Of a DNA stretch of 64,000 nucleotides, positions 43,682-52,365 are shown one piece after another. The translations under genes and the position numbers were made by a program. The notes under the pieces were generated by a model. That model searched no databases and was not told the DNA's origin. It was given only the letters and a program-made list of their open reading frames with translations. This DNA comes from CAZAGD01 sp049699975 (GTDB taxonomy: Bacteria; Desulfobacterota; SM23-61). Positions within the stretch are counted from its first letter, which is position 1; each line of letters begins with the position of its first letter. The DNA lies in NCBI GenBank assembly GCA_049699975.1, contig JBNAWB010000001.1:24886-88885 (forward strand), written 5' to 3'.

Positions 43682-43723
43682 CTTTCCCCTGGTCGAGTAT
43701 TGGCGACTCTCCCCAGGGGAAAG
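43682..43723. repeat. GC-rich hairpin between flaG and fliD
   Basis: CTTTCCCCTGG pairs with CCAGGGGAAAG over 11 bases, with an inner GAGT/ACTC pairing. No T-run follows, so it is not a standard terminator. It belongs to the same hairpin family as 29377 and 61755. Confidence 0.65.
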
Positions 43724-43759
43724 AAGGTAAAATGAACAGATTAATTTGGAGGAAAATAA

Positions 43760-46126
43760 ATGGCCGGAACCAGTATGGTCAGCGGCTTGGCAAGCGGCCT
43801 GGATTGGCAAAAAATCATTGAACAGTTAAGAGCAGTAGAGCATAAAAGAATTGATCTTATTGAAAGCAGAAAGAAAACATACACGGACAAACTCAGTGCC
43901 TGGCAAGCAATAAATACTAAACTCCTATCTTTAAAAACCACGGCCGGAAAACTCAATAAACCTGCGTATTTTAATCTTTATACTGTTTCCCTTTCTTCAA
44001 ATACTACTACCGACGCTGAGGACATCCTCTCCGCCACGACCACGACAAGTGCTGCCCCTGGTTCTTACCAAATCAAAGTAAATTCTTTGGCCAGCGCGCA
44101 AAAGCTTTCCTCGACGAGCTTTGCCAGCCAGACGGCAGCTCTGAATCTTTCTGGAGACATAATCATTGGCGGGCGAACGGTTTCCATCTCTACCACGGAT
44201 AGCTTATCCTCTATCCGCCATAAAATCAACGCGGTTAATTCGGGTGCTAATGCTTCGCAAGTGACGGCCTCGATCGTTAATTATGGAAATGAAGGCTATA
44301 GATTAATCTTGACTAGTGATGAAGAAGGATCAGCAGGAATAAGCCTCCTTAATGGCGGAGCAACGGACCTGCTTGGTTTGCTCGGGTTCGTTGATGCGGC
44401 GGAGAAAACAGCGAAAAATATAATAGCCGCGGGACACAAGAGTGATGCCTTTTCTGAGGCAGATGAGGCCATCGGAGGTGCCAATCTTCTTAATTTAACT
44501 TCTCCCCAAAGTGGGGAAGTGACCATAGTTATTAATGGAATTTCCAGGTCTGTAGCGATTGATTTAGCCACGGATTCATTGAATACCATAAGAGAAGCCA
44601 TTAATAATGCTTTCAACGGAGTATTTACCTCAAATCCAGCTTCGGTAATAAGTGAAACAGCTGAAGATGGGAATACTTTTTATAGGCTTTTAATTGAAGG
44701 AAGTACAATCGCTTATACCGATACCAATAATATTTTAGAAACTCTTGGCATCTTAAAAAGAGGCGGCGTTTCCGATGAAAAGGGTGTTACGGGCGACATC
44801 CAGAACACTATCGGCGGGGTTTATATCACCTCAGCAACTTTAATAAAAGATATCGATGGTTATAACGATTATGCGGTGGGAGATACCATTGAATTAACTG
44901 GTACAGACACATCAGGCAATGCGGTTAGTTATTCTTTTGTTATCAATGATACCACTACTGTGGGAGAATTGCTGACCGCTATTGAAAATCAATATGGGTA
45001 TGTTACTGCTCAAGTAACCGCCGATGGGAAAATCAGAGTGTTGGATAATGAGCTTGGGGATACAGATCTATCTGTAATTCTTACTCCCAGCAAATCCACT
45101 ATTAAATTTGATAGCGATTATGATTTAGGGGCCTTAAGTACGATAAGAGCCAGGCAGATTCAGGCCGGGGCAAATGCCAGTATTACCATTGATGGAGTGG
45201 AGGTCACAGCCAGCTCCAATATGGTCGATGATGTAATTCCTGGGGTAACGTTGAATTTGAAAAAGGCGGCCAGCGATACCACCGTTACCCTCAATATTAA
45301 TAGAGATTATGCTGCCGTAAAGGAGAAAATCGAGGAGTTCGTAAATGCCTATAATGAGGCTATAGAAGCCATCAATAGTCATTTAAGATACAATGAGACA
45401 ACTAAGGAGCCAGGAGGAATATTATTTGGAGACAATACTTTAAAGACGATAAAATCAAGTCTTACCCAGATTATTTTGAATAGAATTGCAGGAGTATCAG
45501 ATAATTTTTCTACCCTTGGTCAATTCGGTATTAGACTTAGCAACGATGGCAAACTGAGCATTGAAGAAGATACATTAAATGATTATTTAGCAAGCAATTT
45601 CGATGACCTAAAAAGGCTTTTTGTGGCCGATTGGTCAGCGACAAATAGTAATTTAACTTATATTTATCACACGATTGACACTCAGGCAGGGACATACAAT
45701 ATCCAAATAACAGGCATTGATCCTGTTACTGGTTACTTCGAGACTGAAGGAGATGCTCAGGGAGAGGGCGAGTATCTGCGCGGAATCTCGGGAAATGCCA
45801 AGGGGCTGGTTCTTCGTTACTCTGGCACAGCTACAGGAGATATAGGTAGTTTTACATTAACTTATGGAGTAGCGGAGTTGCTCGACCGAGCGCTTTATTA
45901 CATTACAGATTCTGTTAGCGGAACAATTGCTAATAAAGAGCAGACTATTCAAGAAACAATCTCCAGTTTGGCCGATGATATATCAGAAATGGAAGATCGT
46001 CTCGATCGAAAAATGGCCGACTTGGAACGGAAATTTATTGCTATGGAGACTGCTTTAAGCACCTTGCAGAGTCAGATCAGTTGGCTATCGAGCCAAATTG
46101 AAACAATTAATAAAGGATGGGGATAA
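43760..46126 (+). CDS. fliD: Flagellar filament cap protein FliD (long form)
   Basis: FliD (HAP2) caps the filament and helps flagellin fold into it. The N-terminus is SGLASGLDWQKIIEQLRAVE and the C-terminal domain has VKEKIEEFVNAYNEAIEAIN, VSDNFSTLGQFGIRLSNDGK and a final coiled coil. At 788 residues it is longer than most FliD (about 450-680); the additional length is in the middle beta-rich region (about residues 200-500). Ribosome site TTGGAGG. Confidence 0.93.
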   Translation: MAGTSMVSGLASGLDWQKIIEQLRAVEHKRIDLIESRKKTYTDKLSAWQAINTKLLSLKTTAGKLNKPAYFNLYTVSLSSNTTTDAEDILSATTTTSAAPGSYQIKVNSLASAQKLSSTSFASQTAALNLSGDIIIGGRTVSISTTDSLSSIRHKINAVNSGANASQVTASIVNYGNEGYRLILTSDEEGSAGISLLNGGATDLLGLLGFVDAAEKTAKNIIAAGHKSDAFSEADEAIGGANLLNLTSPQSGEVTIVINGISRSVAIDLATDSLNTIREAINNAFNGVFTSNPASVISETAEDGNTFYRLLIEGSTIAYTDTNNILETLGILKRGGVSDEKGVTGDIQNTIGGVYITSATLIKDIDGYNDYAVGDTIELTGTDTSGNAVSYSFVINDTTTVGELLTAIENQYGYVTAQVTADGKIRVLDNELGDTDLSVILTPSKSTIKFDSDYDLGALSTIRARQIQAGANASITIDGVEVTASSNMVDDVIPGVTLNLKKAASDTTVTLNINRDYAAVKEKIEEFVNAYNEAIEAINSHLRYNETTKEPGGILFGDNTLKTIKSSLTQIILNRIAGVSDNFSTLGQFGIRLSNDGKLSIEEDTLNDYLASNFDDLKRLFVADWSATNSNLTYIYHTIDTQAGTYNIQITGIDPVTGYFETEGDAQGEGEYLRGISGNAKGLVLRYSGTATGDIGSFTLTYGVAELLDRALYYITDSVSGTIANKEQTIQETISSLADDISEMEDRLDRKMADLERKFIAMETALSTLQSQISWLSSQIETINKGWG

Positions 46127-46165
46127 TCGAGAAATATTACATATTTTAAGGAGGTTTATAAAAGA

Positions 46166-46588
46166 ATGAATAATGCCGGCTATAGGGTATACAAGCAGAC
46201 AAATATCTTGACGGCAGATGAAAAAAGGCTGATTATTCTGTGTTATGAAGAAGCAATTAATAGCCTAAGATCAGCTAAAACCAATTATCTCAAGGAAAAT
46301 TATGAAGCAAAAGGCCAAGCAGTCCAAAAAGCCTTAGATATCATAAATGAATTAAGAGTGGCCCTTAATTTTGAAAAAGGAGGCATTATAGCCAAGAATC
46401 TTGATCTCATCTATGGGTTTTTAATTCGGCACATATTGGATGCAGATATAAAAAAAGATATAAAAGGATTGGAACAAGCAGCCTCTATACTTAGCGAATT
46501 AAAATCAGCTTGGGAGCAGGTTTTTTACGGGAATAAGAGTAACCAGAGTTTATATGCTTCTGAAACCCAAGGATCTTTAATTTCCTGA
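46166..46588 (+). CDS. fliS: Flagellin export chaperone FliS
   Basis: FliS prevents flagellin from polymerising in the cytoplasm. The 140 residues include AGYRVYKQTNILTADEKRLI, LCYEEAINSLRSAK and KAQDIINELR-like KALDIINELRVALNFEKGGI with LDLIYGFLIRHILDADIKKD, all typical of FliS. It is 39 bases after fliD with AAGGAGG. Confidence 0.93.
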   Translation: MNNAGYRVYKQTNILTADEKRLIILCYEEAINSLRSAKTNYLKENYEAKGQAVQKALDIINELRVALNFEKGGIIAKNLDLIYGFLIRHILDADIKKDIKGLEQAASILSELKSAWEQVFYGNKSNQSLYASETQGSLIS

Positions 46589-46599
46589 AAGGCGCAGAA

Positions 46600-47046
46600 G
46601 TGGAATTGCAAGAAAAAAAATCTTTTGCCGAATCTAATTTAAAGTATTGGGAGGAGAAAAAAGATCTTTTAACTAACTACTTAGCCCTTACTAAAACTTT
46701 ATATTCAGAGTCATCTCCTTATAATCTTCCGGAAATTTTTAAACTCTTAAATCAGAGACAAAAAATAATGAGCGAGATAGAGATTCTTGATAATTTACTA
46801 ACAAAGATTAAAAAGAATAGGAATCTGGTTGAAGATCCAGAAAAACGATTTCTTTCCGAAAATATTAAAAATATTCTTTCAGAAATACAATACTTAGATA
46901 ATCAATTAAGCCAAAAATTCGTTTCCTGGAGAGAAGATGTGAGAAAGGAATTGATGGCTAATCAACTCACCTTGAAAACTCTCCATACTTATGCGCAGAC
47001 CTTTACTTCCCCAGTTACTCCACGTTTTCTTGATTTGCGCCAATAA
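46600..47046 (+). CDS. FliT-like helical protein
   Basis: A 148-residue helical protein starting with GTG at 46600 after GAAAGG. It has heptad-type patterns (LTNYLALTKTLYSESSPYNL; LNQRQKIMSEIEILDNLLTK). FliT, the FliD chaperone, usually lies right after fliS and is too variable to recognise by motif alone, so this is a call from position, size and helicity. Confidence 0.6.
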   Translation: MELQEKKSFAESNLKYWEEKKDLLTNYLALTKTLYSESSPYNLPEIFKLLNQRQKIMSEIEILDNLLTKIKKNRNLVEDPEKRFLSENIKNILSEIQYLDNQLSQKFVSWREDVRKELMANQLTLKTLHTYAQTFTSPVTPRFLDLRQ

Positions 47047-47063
47047 AAGGGAATAAATTTCCT

Positions 47064-47753
47064 ATGCCTAATAATCAAGCAAATAAAATTCGTCTATGGA
47101 TTGCTGAGGATGATGAAGCATTCCGCGAAATTTTGGGTAAAACTTTAGCTTGCGGTATAAGAGAAGTAAATTTATTTCCGGATGGCCAGGCTGTTTTACG
47201 GGCCCTGGAAAAAGCTTCTTTTGATATTTTAATAACTGACTTAGTGATGGCCGGAGTGGATGGCCTGCAGCTTCTGCACGAAGTAAAGAGGGTTAATACG
47301 GAGAGCTTAGTTATCATCATGACAGGTTACGCATCGGTTGATACGGCAATAAAGGCCATTCGCGGAGGAGCCTATGATTACATAAAGAAACCATTTAAGA
47401 TAGAAGAATTAGAAATTATTATAAGTAATGCTTGGGAAAAGCTTAGATTACAGAGAGAAAATCGCCAGCTTTTATATCGCTTACAGGAGACAATGCAAGA
47501 GTTAAAAAAATTTAAAGATTCTTTATTTAAAGAATCTTCTCACTCTCCGCGCTTACCCACCGTTTTCGACTACAAATTATCAGAATTAGACCTCATCTTA
47601 AAACAGATGGTATCCACTCCAGGAGATTTTCTTACCGAAAAAAAAGAAGAAAAAGTTATCAAAGATTTGAAAAAATTTATTGAGTGGCGCAAAGAAGGCT
47701 TAATCGATCAGCAAGAGTTTAGGATCATAAAAAAGATGCTTTTAAATCTATAA
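47064..47753 (+). CDS. Response regulator with coiled-coil and SHOCT-like C-terminus
   Basis: Residues about 8-125 are a receiver domain with acidic E15-D16-D17, phospho-acceptor D59 (LITDLVMAGVDG) and the KPF loop. A coiled coil follows (about 130-170), then a helical end LKKFIEWRKEGLIDQQEFRI with IKKMLLNL, which resembles the short SHOCT oligomerisation motif. There is no DNA-binding or enzymatic output. It closes the flagellin gene group and faces motB. It might work with the kinase at 52366 or control the receiver-less activator, both unproven. Confidence 0.75.
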   Translation: MPNNQANKIRLWIAEDDEAFREILGKTLACGIREVNLFPDGQAVLRALEKASFDILITDLVMAGVDGLQLLHEVKRVNTESLVIIMTGYASVDTAIKAIRGGAYDYIKKPFKIEELEIIISNAWEKLRLQRENRQLLYRLQETMQELKKFKDSLFKESSHSPRLPTVFDYKLSELDLILKQMVSTPGDFLTEKKEEKVIKDLKKFIEWRKEGLIDQQEFRIIKKMLLNL

Positions 47754-47754
47754 T

Positions 47755-48657
47755 TTAAACTCCTGTTTGACTTGGTCGAGGAAATTGTGTGGGAGGCGGT
47801 AAATTATGAGGTGGGCTAAATTTTCCGCCTTCTGGGTTGATATTTTTGTCTGTAGATTCTCCTTGCTTGGGCTCAAAATTCTCTTCCAAGCTGCTTAGAA
47901 TTACTACATCAACTCGGCGATTAAGAGCTCTACCCTCAGGAGTAGAATTAGGAGCTATGGGTCGAAACTCAGCAAATCCCGTAGCCGATAATTTTTCTGG
48001 TTTAAAATTAAAGTTGCTTAGGAAATAGCGGACGACCGTGGTGGCCCGGGCCGTGGATAACTCCCAATTAGAAGGAAATTTAACAGTTTGAATGGGCACG
48101 CTATCAGTATGCCCTTCAATCCGGATCAGGTTGGGAATTGTCTCTAAGGATTTACCTAAGGCATTTAAAATGGGAATAAATTCGGGCCGGATAGAAGCTT
48201 CCCCAGAGTTAAAAAAAAGACTATCGGGCACCCTAATTACTAACCCCCGTTTTTCTAAGATATATTTAATTTGGTTAAAAGGTGGGCGTTTTCTTTGCTC
48301 AATGCCCATTAAATTATCTTCGATTTGCTTTTGAATTTCCGCAACTAATTTTTCAAAAGCCTTCCTTTCTCTCTCCGCCAATCTTATATCAAGATCATTT
48401 ATGATACCTTTGCCTATGGGAGTTGAGGTAGGCGTAAAAGCCCCAGCATCGCGTTGACTGATTTGCACCGGAATTAATGAGCCCAAGGCCCTTTGCAGAG
48501 ATTCTACTGCCGAGCCTAGTTTTTGCTCATCCACGCGGGAAATAGCATACATGGTGACAAAGAAAGCAAAGAGAAGAGTAATAAAGTCGGCATAAGAAAC
48601 CAGCCAACGCTCTAAATTTTCATGTTCTTCATCATGTTTTTTTTTGCGCCGCGCCAT
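47755..48657 (-). CDS. motB: Flagellar motor stator protein MotB
   Basis: MotB anchors the stator to peptidoglycan. A short basic N-terminus is followed by a single membrane helix with the proton-binding D24 (LVSYADFITLLFAFFVTMYA), a plug/linker region and the OmpA-like peptidoglycan domain at about 140-265 (IRIEGHTDSVPIQ, NWELSTARATTVVRYFL, RALNRRVDVVI). The last about 30 residues are proline-rich. It begins two bases after motA on the minus strand. Confidence 0.94.
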   Translation of the reverse strand: MARRKKKHDEEHENLERWLVSYADFITLLFAFFVTMYAISRVDEQKLGSAVESLQRALGSLIPVQISQRDAGAFTPTSTPIGKGIINDLDIRLAERERKAFEKLVAEIQKQIEDNLMGIEQRKRPPFNQIKYILEKRGLVIRVPDSLFFNSGEASIRPEFIPILNALGKSLETIPNLIRIEGHTDSVPIQTVKFPSNWELSTARATTVVRYFLSNFNFKPEKLSATGFAEFRPIAPNSTPEGRALNRRVDVVILSSLEENFEPKQGESTDKNINPEGGKFSPPHNLPPPTQFPRPSQTGV

Positions 48658-48659
48658 GG

Positions 48660-49427
48660 TTATTTTTTCTTTTGCTCGGGAATTAAATCCGGAAGATAAG
48701 ATCTAAGTTTTTCTTCTATTAATCTGGGATTTTCTCCGTTAGAAACGGAAATTACGCCTTCTAACATCATTTCACGCAAGATCATTTCATTTCTATGCCG
48801 CACCTCCAATTTAGTGGCAATAGGTAAAAAGAGCAAATTTGCTGAACCTACACCATAAACGGTAGCGACAAAAGCTACCGCAATGCCCGCGCCCAATTTG
48901 CTGGGGTCGTTGAGATTCTCCATTACATGAATAAGCCCCAAAACTGCGCCCAATATACCTATGGTGGGGGCATATCCACCAGCCGATTTAAAAATTTTAG
49001 AACTTATTTTGCCATGTTCATCTAAATATTCTAATTCAGTTTCCATGGCCTCCCGGATCAAATGAGGTTCTAACCCATCTACGGCCATAGTGAGCGCTTT
49101 CTTTAAAAAGGCATTGTCAATGTTTTTAATTTCCTTTTCCAGAGAAAGTATGCCTTCTTTGCGGGCTTTATTAGCATACTGCGTTATTTGCTTAATAATT
49201 TCTTCGGCATTTTGGGGAGGTTCTTTGAGAATTGACTTGACACCTTTAAGAGCAGCAATAACTTGTTTGAATGGATAGCTAAGAAAAACTGCCCCAAAAG
49301 TTCCCCCAATTACAATAACGAAGGCGGTAATTTGCATGATGGAGCCGAGATGCCCTCCTTCTAAGGCTTGCCCGCCTAAGACGGCCCCAATACCTAAAAC
49401 GAGTCCTATAATAGATGCCTTATCCAT
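48660..49427 (-). CDS. motA: Flagellar motor stator protein MotA
   Basis: MotA forms the stator ring around MotB. Four membrane helices (the pair near residues 5-55 and the pair near 145-205) flank a cytoplasmic loop with charged residues near EGILSLEKEI and DGLEPHLIREAMETELEYLD. APTIGILGAVLGLIHVMENL is diagnostic. Length 255 residues. Confidence 0.95.
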   Translation of the reverse strand: MDKASIIGLVLGIGAVLGGQALEGGHLGSIMQITAFVIVIGGTFGAVFLSYPFKQVIAALKGVKSILKEPPQNAEEIIKQITQYANKARKEGILSLEKEIKNIDNAFLKKALTMAVDGLEPHLIREAMETELEYLDEHGKISSKIFKSAGGYAPTIGILGAVLGLIHVMENLNDPSKLGAGIAVAFVATVYGVGSANLLFLPIATKLEVRHRNEMILREMMLEGVISVSNGENPRLIEEKLRSYLPDLIPEQKKK

Positions 49428-49436
49428 AATTTTTGA

Positions 49437-49637
49437 TCATTCAATAGGAAGAGATGAATTAAAAACGCGGCGGCGGAATTCGATTACCCGGCGAATAATT
49501 TCGACCACTTTTTCTTGGACAGCAATTTTTTCCCCATTAGCCATGGTAATTATAGTATCCGGGGTTTCTTCCATAAAAATTATTAAATCAGGATTGATGA
49601 CTAAAGGAGTATTATTTAAGCGAGTTAAGCTGATCAT
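49437..49637 (-). CDS. flbD: Flagellar FlbD family small protein
   Basis: A 66-residue protein of the FlbD Pfam family found just upstream of motA in many bacteria; not the FlbD transcription factor. The sequence MISLTRLNNTPLVINPDLII then MEETPDTIITMANGEKIAVQ is closely typical. The start at 49637 fits the family; a longer in-frame start at 49787 would add 50 unrelated residues and overlap the sigma-28 promoter. GGAGGG lies upstream at a somewhat long 11 bases. Confidence 0.88.
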   Translation of the reverse strand: MISLTRLNNTPLVINPDLIIFMEETPDTIITMANGEKIAVQEKVVEIIRRVIEFRRRVFNSSLPIE

Positions 49638-49669
49638 GGCAAAATAATCCCTCCTGCATTTTGCTATTG

Positions 49670-49696
49670 ATATCGGAAGATTGTTGGCGAACTTAA
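49670..49696 (-). promoter_or_regulatory. Sigma-28 promoter for flbD-motA-motB
   Basis: On the minus strand TTAAGTTC (49696-49689), 11 bases, then TCCGATAT (49677-49670) match the FliA consensus. It is 33 bases upstream of the flbD start. Confidence 0.75.
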
Positions 49697-49826
49697 ATTG
49701 GAGAACAGCAATAAATACTAAAAAAATAATAATTTTTTTTAATGCCCAAGCTAAAAAGTGGAGAACTTCATGACGCCTCAAGAACATTTCCTCCTTACCA
49801 TCTCCTCTCCTTAGGGAAACTATATT

Positions 49827-49893
49827 GTAAGGTCCTCGCGAGGGAGCGCAGGGACCGTGGCGATCTCATAACGCTTTGAAATTAAAGAGATGG
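49827..49893 (-). repeat. 67-bp dispersed repeat, copy B (inverted relative to copy A)
   Basis: This matches the reverse complement of 33231-33297 with scattered differences. It forms part of the 535-base gap 49638-50172 between flbD and cheA, which also holds further GC-rich sequence to about 49980 (GAGTCCCTCGCCATGACGG) and the cheA promoter. The pattern resembles a palindromic repeat seen in many bacterial genomes, from memory. Confidence 0.75.
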
Positions 49894-50007
49894 TCAGGCT
49901 TCGCTACCTCAAGTGCGGAGTCCCTCGCCATGACGGAAAATGCGTCGCGACCCAATCTCAGTGGGCAGAGGCAGGGAAAGGGAAGTCATTGAAAATTCCA
50001 ATAATAA

Positions 50008-50025
50008 TCTCACTCTTCAGTGAGA
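50008..50025. other. Small perfect hairpin upstream of cheA
   Basis: TCTCACT at 50008-50014 pairs with AGTGAGA at 50019-50025 around CTTC. A T-rich stretch follows about ten bases later. It may be a weak terminator of read-through or a protein site. Confidence 0.4.
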
Positions 50026-50049
50026 GATTAATAATTTTTATTGCTCCAT

Positions 50050-50076
50050 TTAAGAAAATTAAAATTCACCCGATAT
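50050..50076 (+). promoter_or_regulatory. Sigma-28 promoter for cheA
   Basis: TTAAGAAA at 50050-50057, 11 bases, then CCCGATAT at 50069-50076. The -10 is good and the -35 moderate. It is 97 bases before cheA. Confidence 0.6.
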
Positions 50077-50172
50077 TTTAACCAGACTTGGATGAAAATA
50101 AATTCTCTTCAAGAAAAGAATAAAAAGAAGAAGGAATTTTTATAAAAAATTACCATTTAGAGGAAAGAAGGA

Positions 50173-52341
50173 ATGACTAAGGAAAAAAAAACGTTAACCG
50201 AGATTATTGAAGAAATATCCATGCAAGCAATGATTGTGGACTACGATGATATCCAAACTTTGGGGTCAATCTTAGAGAAATTAGAATTGATCCAACAAGC
50301 AGGAGAAGATGCTGCTTTTCCTCAAAATTTGCCCCAAGCCCTTAAGAGTTTGGTTGAAAAAATTATTTTACATGAAATTCACGAAGGCCATGACGGCCTC
50401 GCTTTTCTGCGGCGCGGAGTAGGTCTCCTGCAAGAACATCTTCTTGCTCCTTCTTCTCCAAATTTAATTGAAAAAATAGAGCAATATGCCAAGGATATGA
50501 CCTCTTTAGGCATAGTATTGGATATTAAGTTTTCAGAGAAAAAAGAGAAGGATTCTTCTGTCGCCAAGGAACAGATAAATTTGCAGGACATAGAACTCTA
50601 TAAAGACTTTATTAGCGAAGCTCTTGATTATCTAAATAATATGGAGTTGCAGATCATTGATTTAGAACAGAATCCAGAAGACCCAGAGGTAATTAATTCA
50701 ATTTTTCGGCCCTTCCATACTATTAAAGGGGTTTCTGGCTTCCTGCATTTGCGCCAAATAAACGAATTTTCTCATGCCGTGGAAAGCCTTTTAGACAAAG
50801 TCCGGAATAAAAAAATCAAGATATCTCAGGAGCTTATTGATTTCATCTTAGAAGCGGTCGATTTATTAAAACGCATGATCCTGGATTTAAAGACCCAGAT
50901 TGAGGCCGGGAGCTCAAAAACAACTTTTTTTGATATTCAACCCTATTTGGCGAAAATTGAGAATTTGGCTAATGAGGATAAATTATTACTATTACCCAGA
51001 AAAAAAGAAGCAGAAAGTCTCTCAGATTTTAAAGATGAAGAATCCTCTTCAATGGAAGAAAAATTAAGAGATTCCCAAATCACTTCTGTCCAAGAAAACA
51101 AAGAAGAAGGTAAAACAAATCTCAAAAAGTTAAAAGAAGACCCCCTTGAACAAAAACAGATAGGAGCCCAAGTTGCTGACTCCACCATAAAAGTGGATAC
51201 CAAAAAATTAGACAATCTTATTGATACAGTGGGTGAGTTAGTAATTGCTCTATCTTTAGTTCAACAGAATCCTTTAGTTAGCGCCATCAAAGACCAAAAA
51301 TTAATCCAAGATTTTTCTCAGCTCAAAAGGATTACAAATGAATTGCAAAAAATTTCTATGTCCTTGCGCATGGTTCCCATTCGGCAAACCTTCCAGAAAA
51401 TGCATCGTTTGGTAAGGGACTTAGCTAAAAAATCAGGGAAATTAGTAGAACTGATCATGTCTGGGGAAGATACGGAAATTGACCGTCATATGGTAGATAG
51501 TCTATATGATCCTTTAGTGCATATGATCCGCAACGCCATTGATCACGGAATTGAACCGCCTGCAGTTCGCCAAGAAAAGGGAAAAAAAGAGATAGGCAGG
51601 ATAAATTTAAGAGCCTATCAACATGGTGGCAATGTAGTTATAGAAATAGCCGACGATGGTCAGGGGCTTAATCGGGCAAAAATCCTCCAGAAAGCTAAAG
51701 AAAAAGGCCTCATTACTGATGAAAAATCCCTAACTAATTGCCAAATTGATAATCTCATTTTTGAGCCAGGATTCTCTACGGCAGAAAAAGTTACCGATGT
51801 TTCCGGACGCGGGGTAGGCCTGGATGTGGTCAAGAAGGCCATTGAAAAATTGAAAGGGAAAGTGGAAATTTTTTCTGAGGAGGGGAAAGGCTGCCTTTTT
51901 GTTATGCGTATCCCTCTAACCTTAGCCATTATGGATGGCATTATTGTGCGCAGCGGAGAGGAACGGTTTATCATTCCCACTGAATTTGTTAAAGAAGCAA
52001 TAAGGCCCAGGCCGGATGAGGTTTTCACTATGCATAAAAAAGGAGAAATGGTCAAAGTGCGGGATAGAATTTTGCCTTTAGTTAGACTTCACCAATTTGT
52101 GAATGTTAATCCTGAAAAAAATAAGCCGTGGGAGTCGTTGATTATAGTGCTTGAAGGAAATGGACACCAGAACGGCCTGATGGTAGATGATCTATTGGGC
52201 AAACAAGAAGTGGTTATCAAAAATATGGGGGAGAAATTAAAAGATGTTAAAGGAGTAGCCGGGGCTACGATCATGGGGGATGGTCGGGTGGGTTTAATAT
52301 TAGATGTCCAGGAGATATTTACTAACGGTAATTGTGGTTAA
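50173..52341 (+). CDS. cheA: Chemotaxis histidine kinase CheA
   Basis: CheA passes phosphate from receptors to CheY and CheB. Residues 1-140 are a helical region without a clear match, possibly a degenerate second Hpt. The Hpt domain follows, with phospho-His182 (FRPFHTIKGVSGF). The dimerisation domain is at about 335-400, the ATPase at about 400-575 (MIRNAIDHGIEPP; DDGQGLNRAKIL; GFSTAEKVTDVSGRGVGLDV), and the CheW-like P5 domain to the end. I see no separate CheY-binding P2 domain. 722 residues. Confidence 0.95.
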   Translation: MTKEKKTLTEIIEEISMQAMIVDYDDIQTLGSILEKLELIQQAGEDAAFPQNLPQALKSLVEKIILHEIHEGHDGLAFLRRGVGLLQEHLLAPSSPNLIEKIEQYAKDMTSLGIVLDIKFSEKKEKDSSVAKEQINLQDIELYKDFISEALDYLNNMELQIIDLEQNPEDPEVINSIFRPFHTIKGVSGFLHLRQINEFSHAVESLLDKVRNKKIKISQELIDFILEAVDLLKRMILDLKTQIEAGSSKTTFFDIQPYLAKIENLANEDKLLLLPRKKEAESLSDFKDEESSSMEEKLRDSQITSVQENKEEGKTNLKKLKEDPLEQKQIGAQVADSTIKVDTKKLDNLIDTVGELVIALSLVQQNPLVSAIKDQKLIQDFSQLKRITNELQKISMSLRMVPIRQTFQKMHRLVRDLAKKSGKLVELIMSGEDTEIDRHMVDSLYDPLVHMIRNAIDHGIEPPAVRQEKGKKEIGRINLRAYQHGGNVVIEIADDGQGLNRAKILQKAKEKGLITDEKSLTNCQIDNLIFEPGFSTAEKVTDVSGRGVGLDVVKKAIEKLKGKVEIFSEEGKGCLFVMRIPLTLAIMDGIIVRSGEERFIIPTEFVKEAIRPRPDEVFTMHKKGEMVKVRDRILPLVRLHQFVNVNPEKNKPWESLIIVLEGNGHQNGLMVDDLLGKQEVVIKNMGEKLKDVKGVAGATIMGDGRVGLILDVQEIFTNGNCG

Positions 52342-52365
52342 AATTTTTTTGAGAGGGCAACTAAA

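Noticed and set aside
49638..49787. N-terminal extension of the small FlbD protein
   Set aside because: The added 50 residues are not found in the family, and the sigma-28 promoter for the gene lies inside this stretch.
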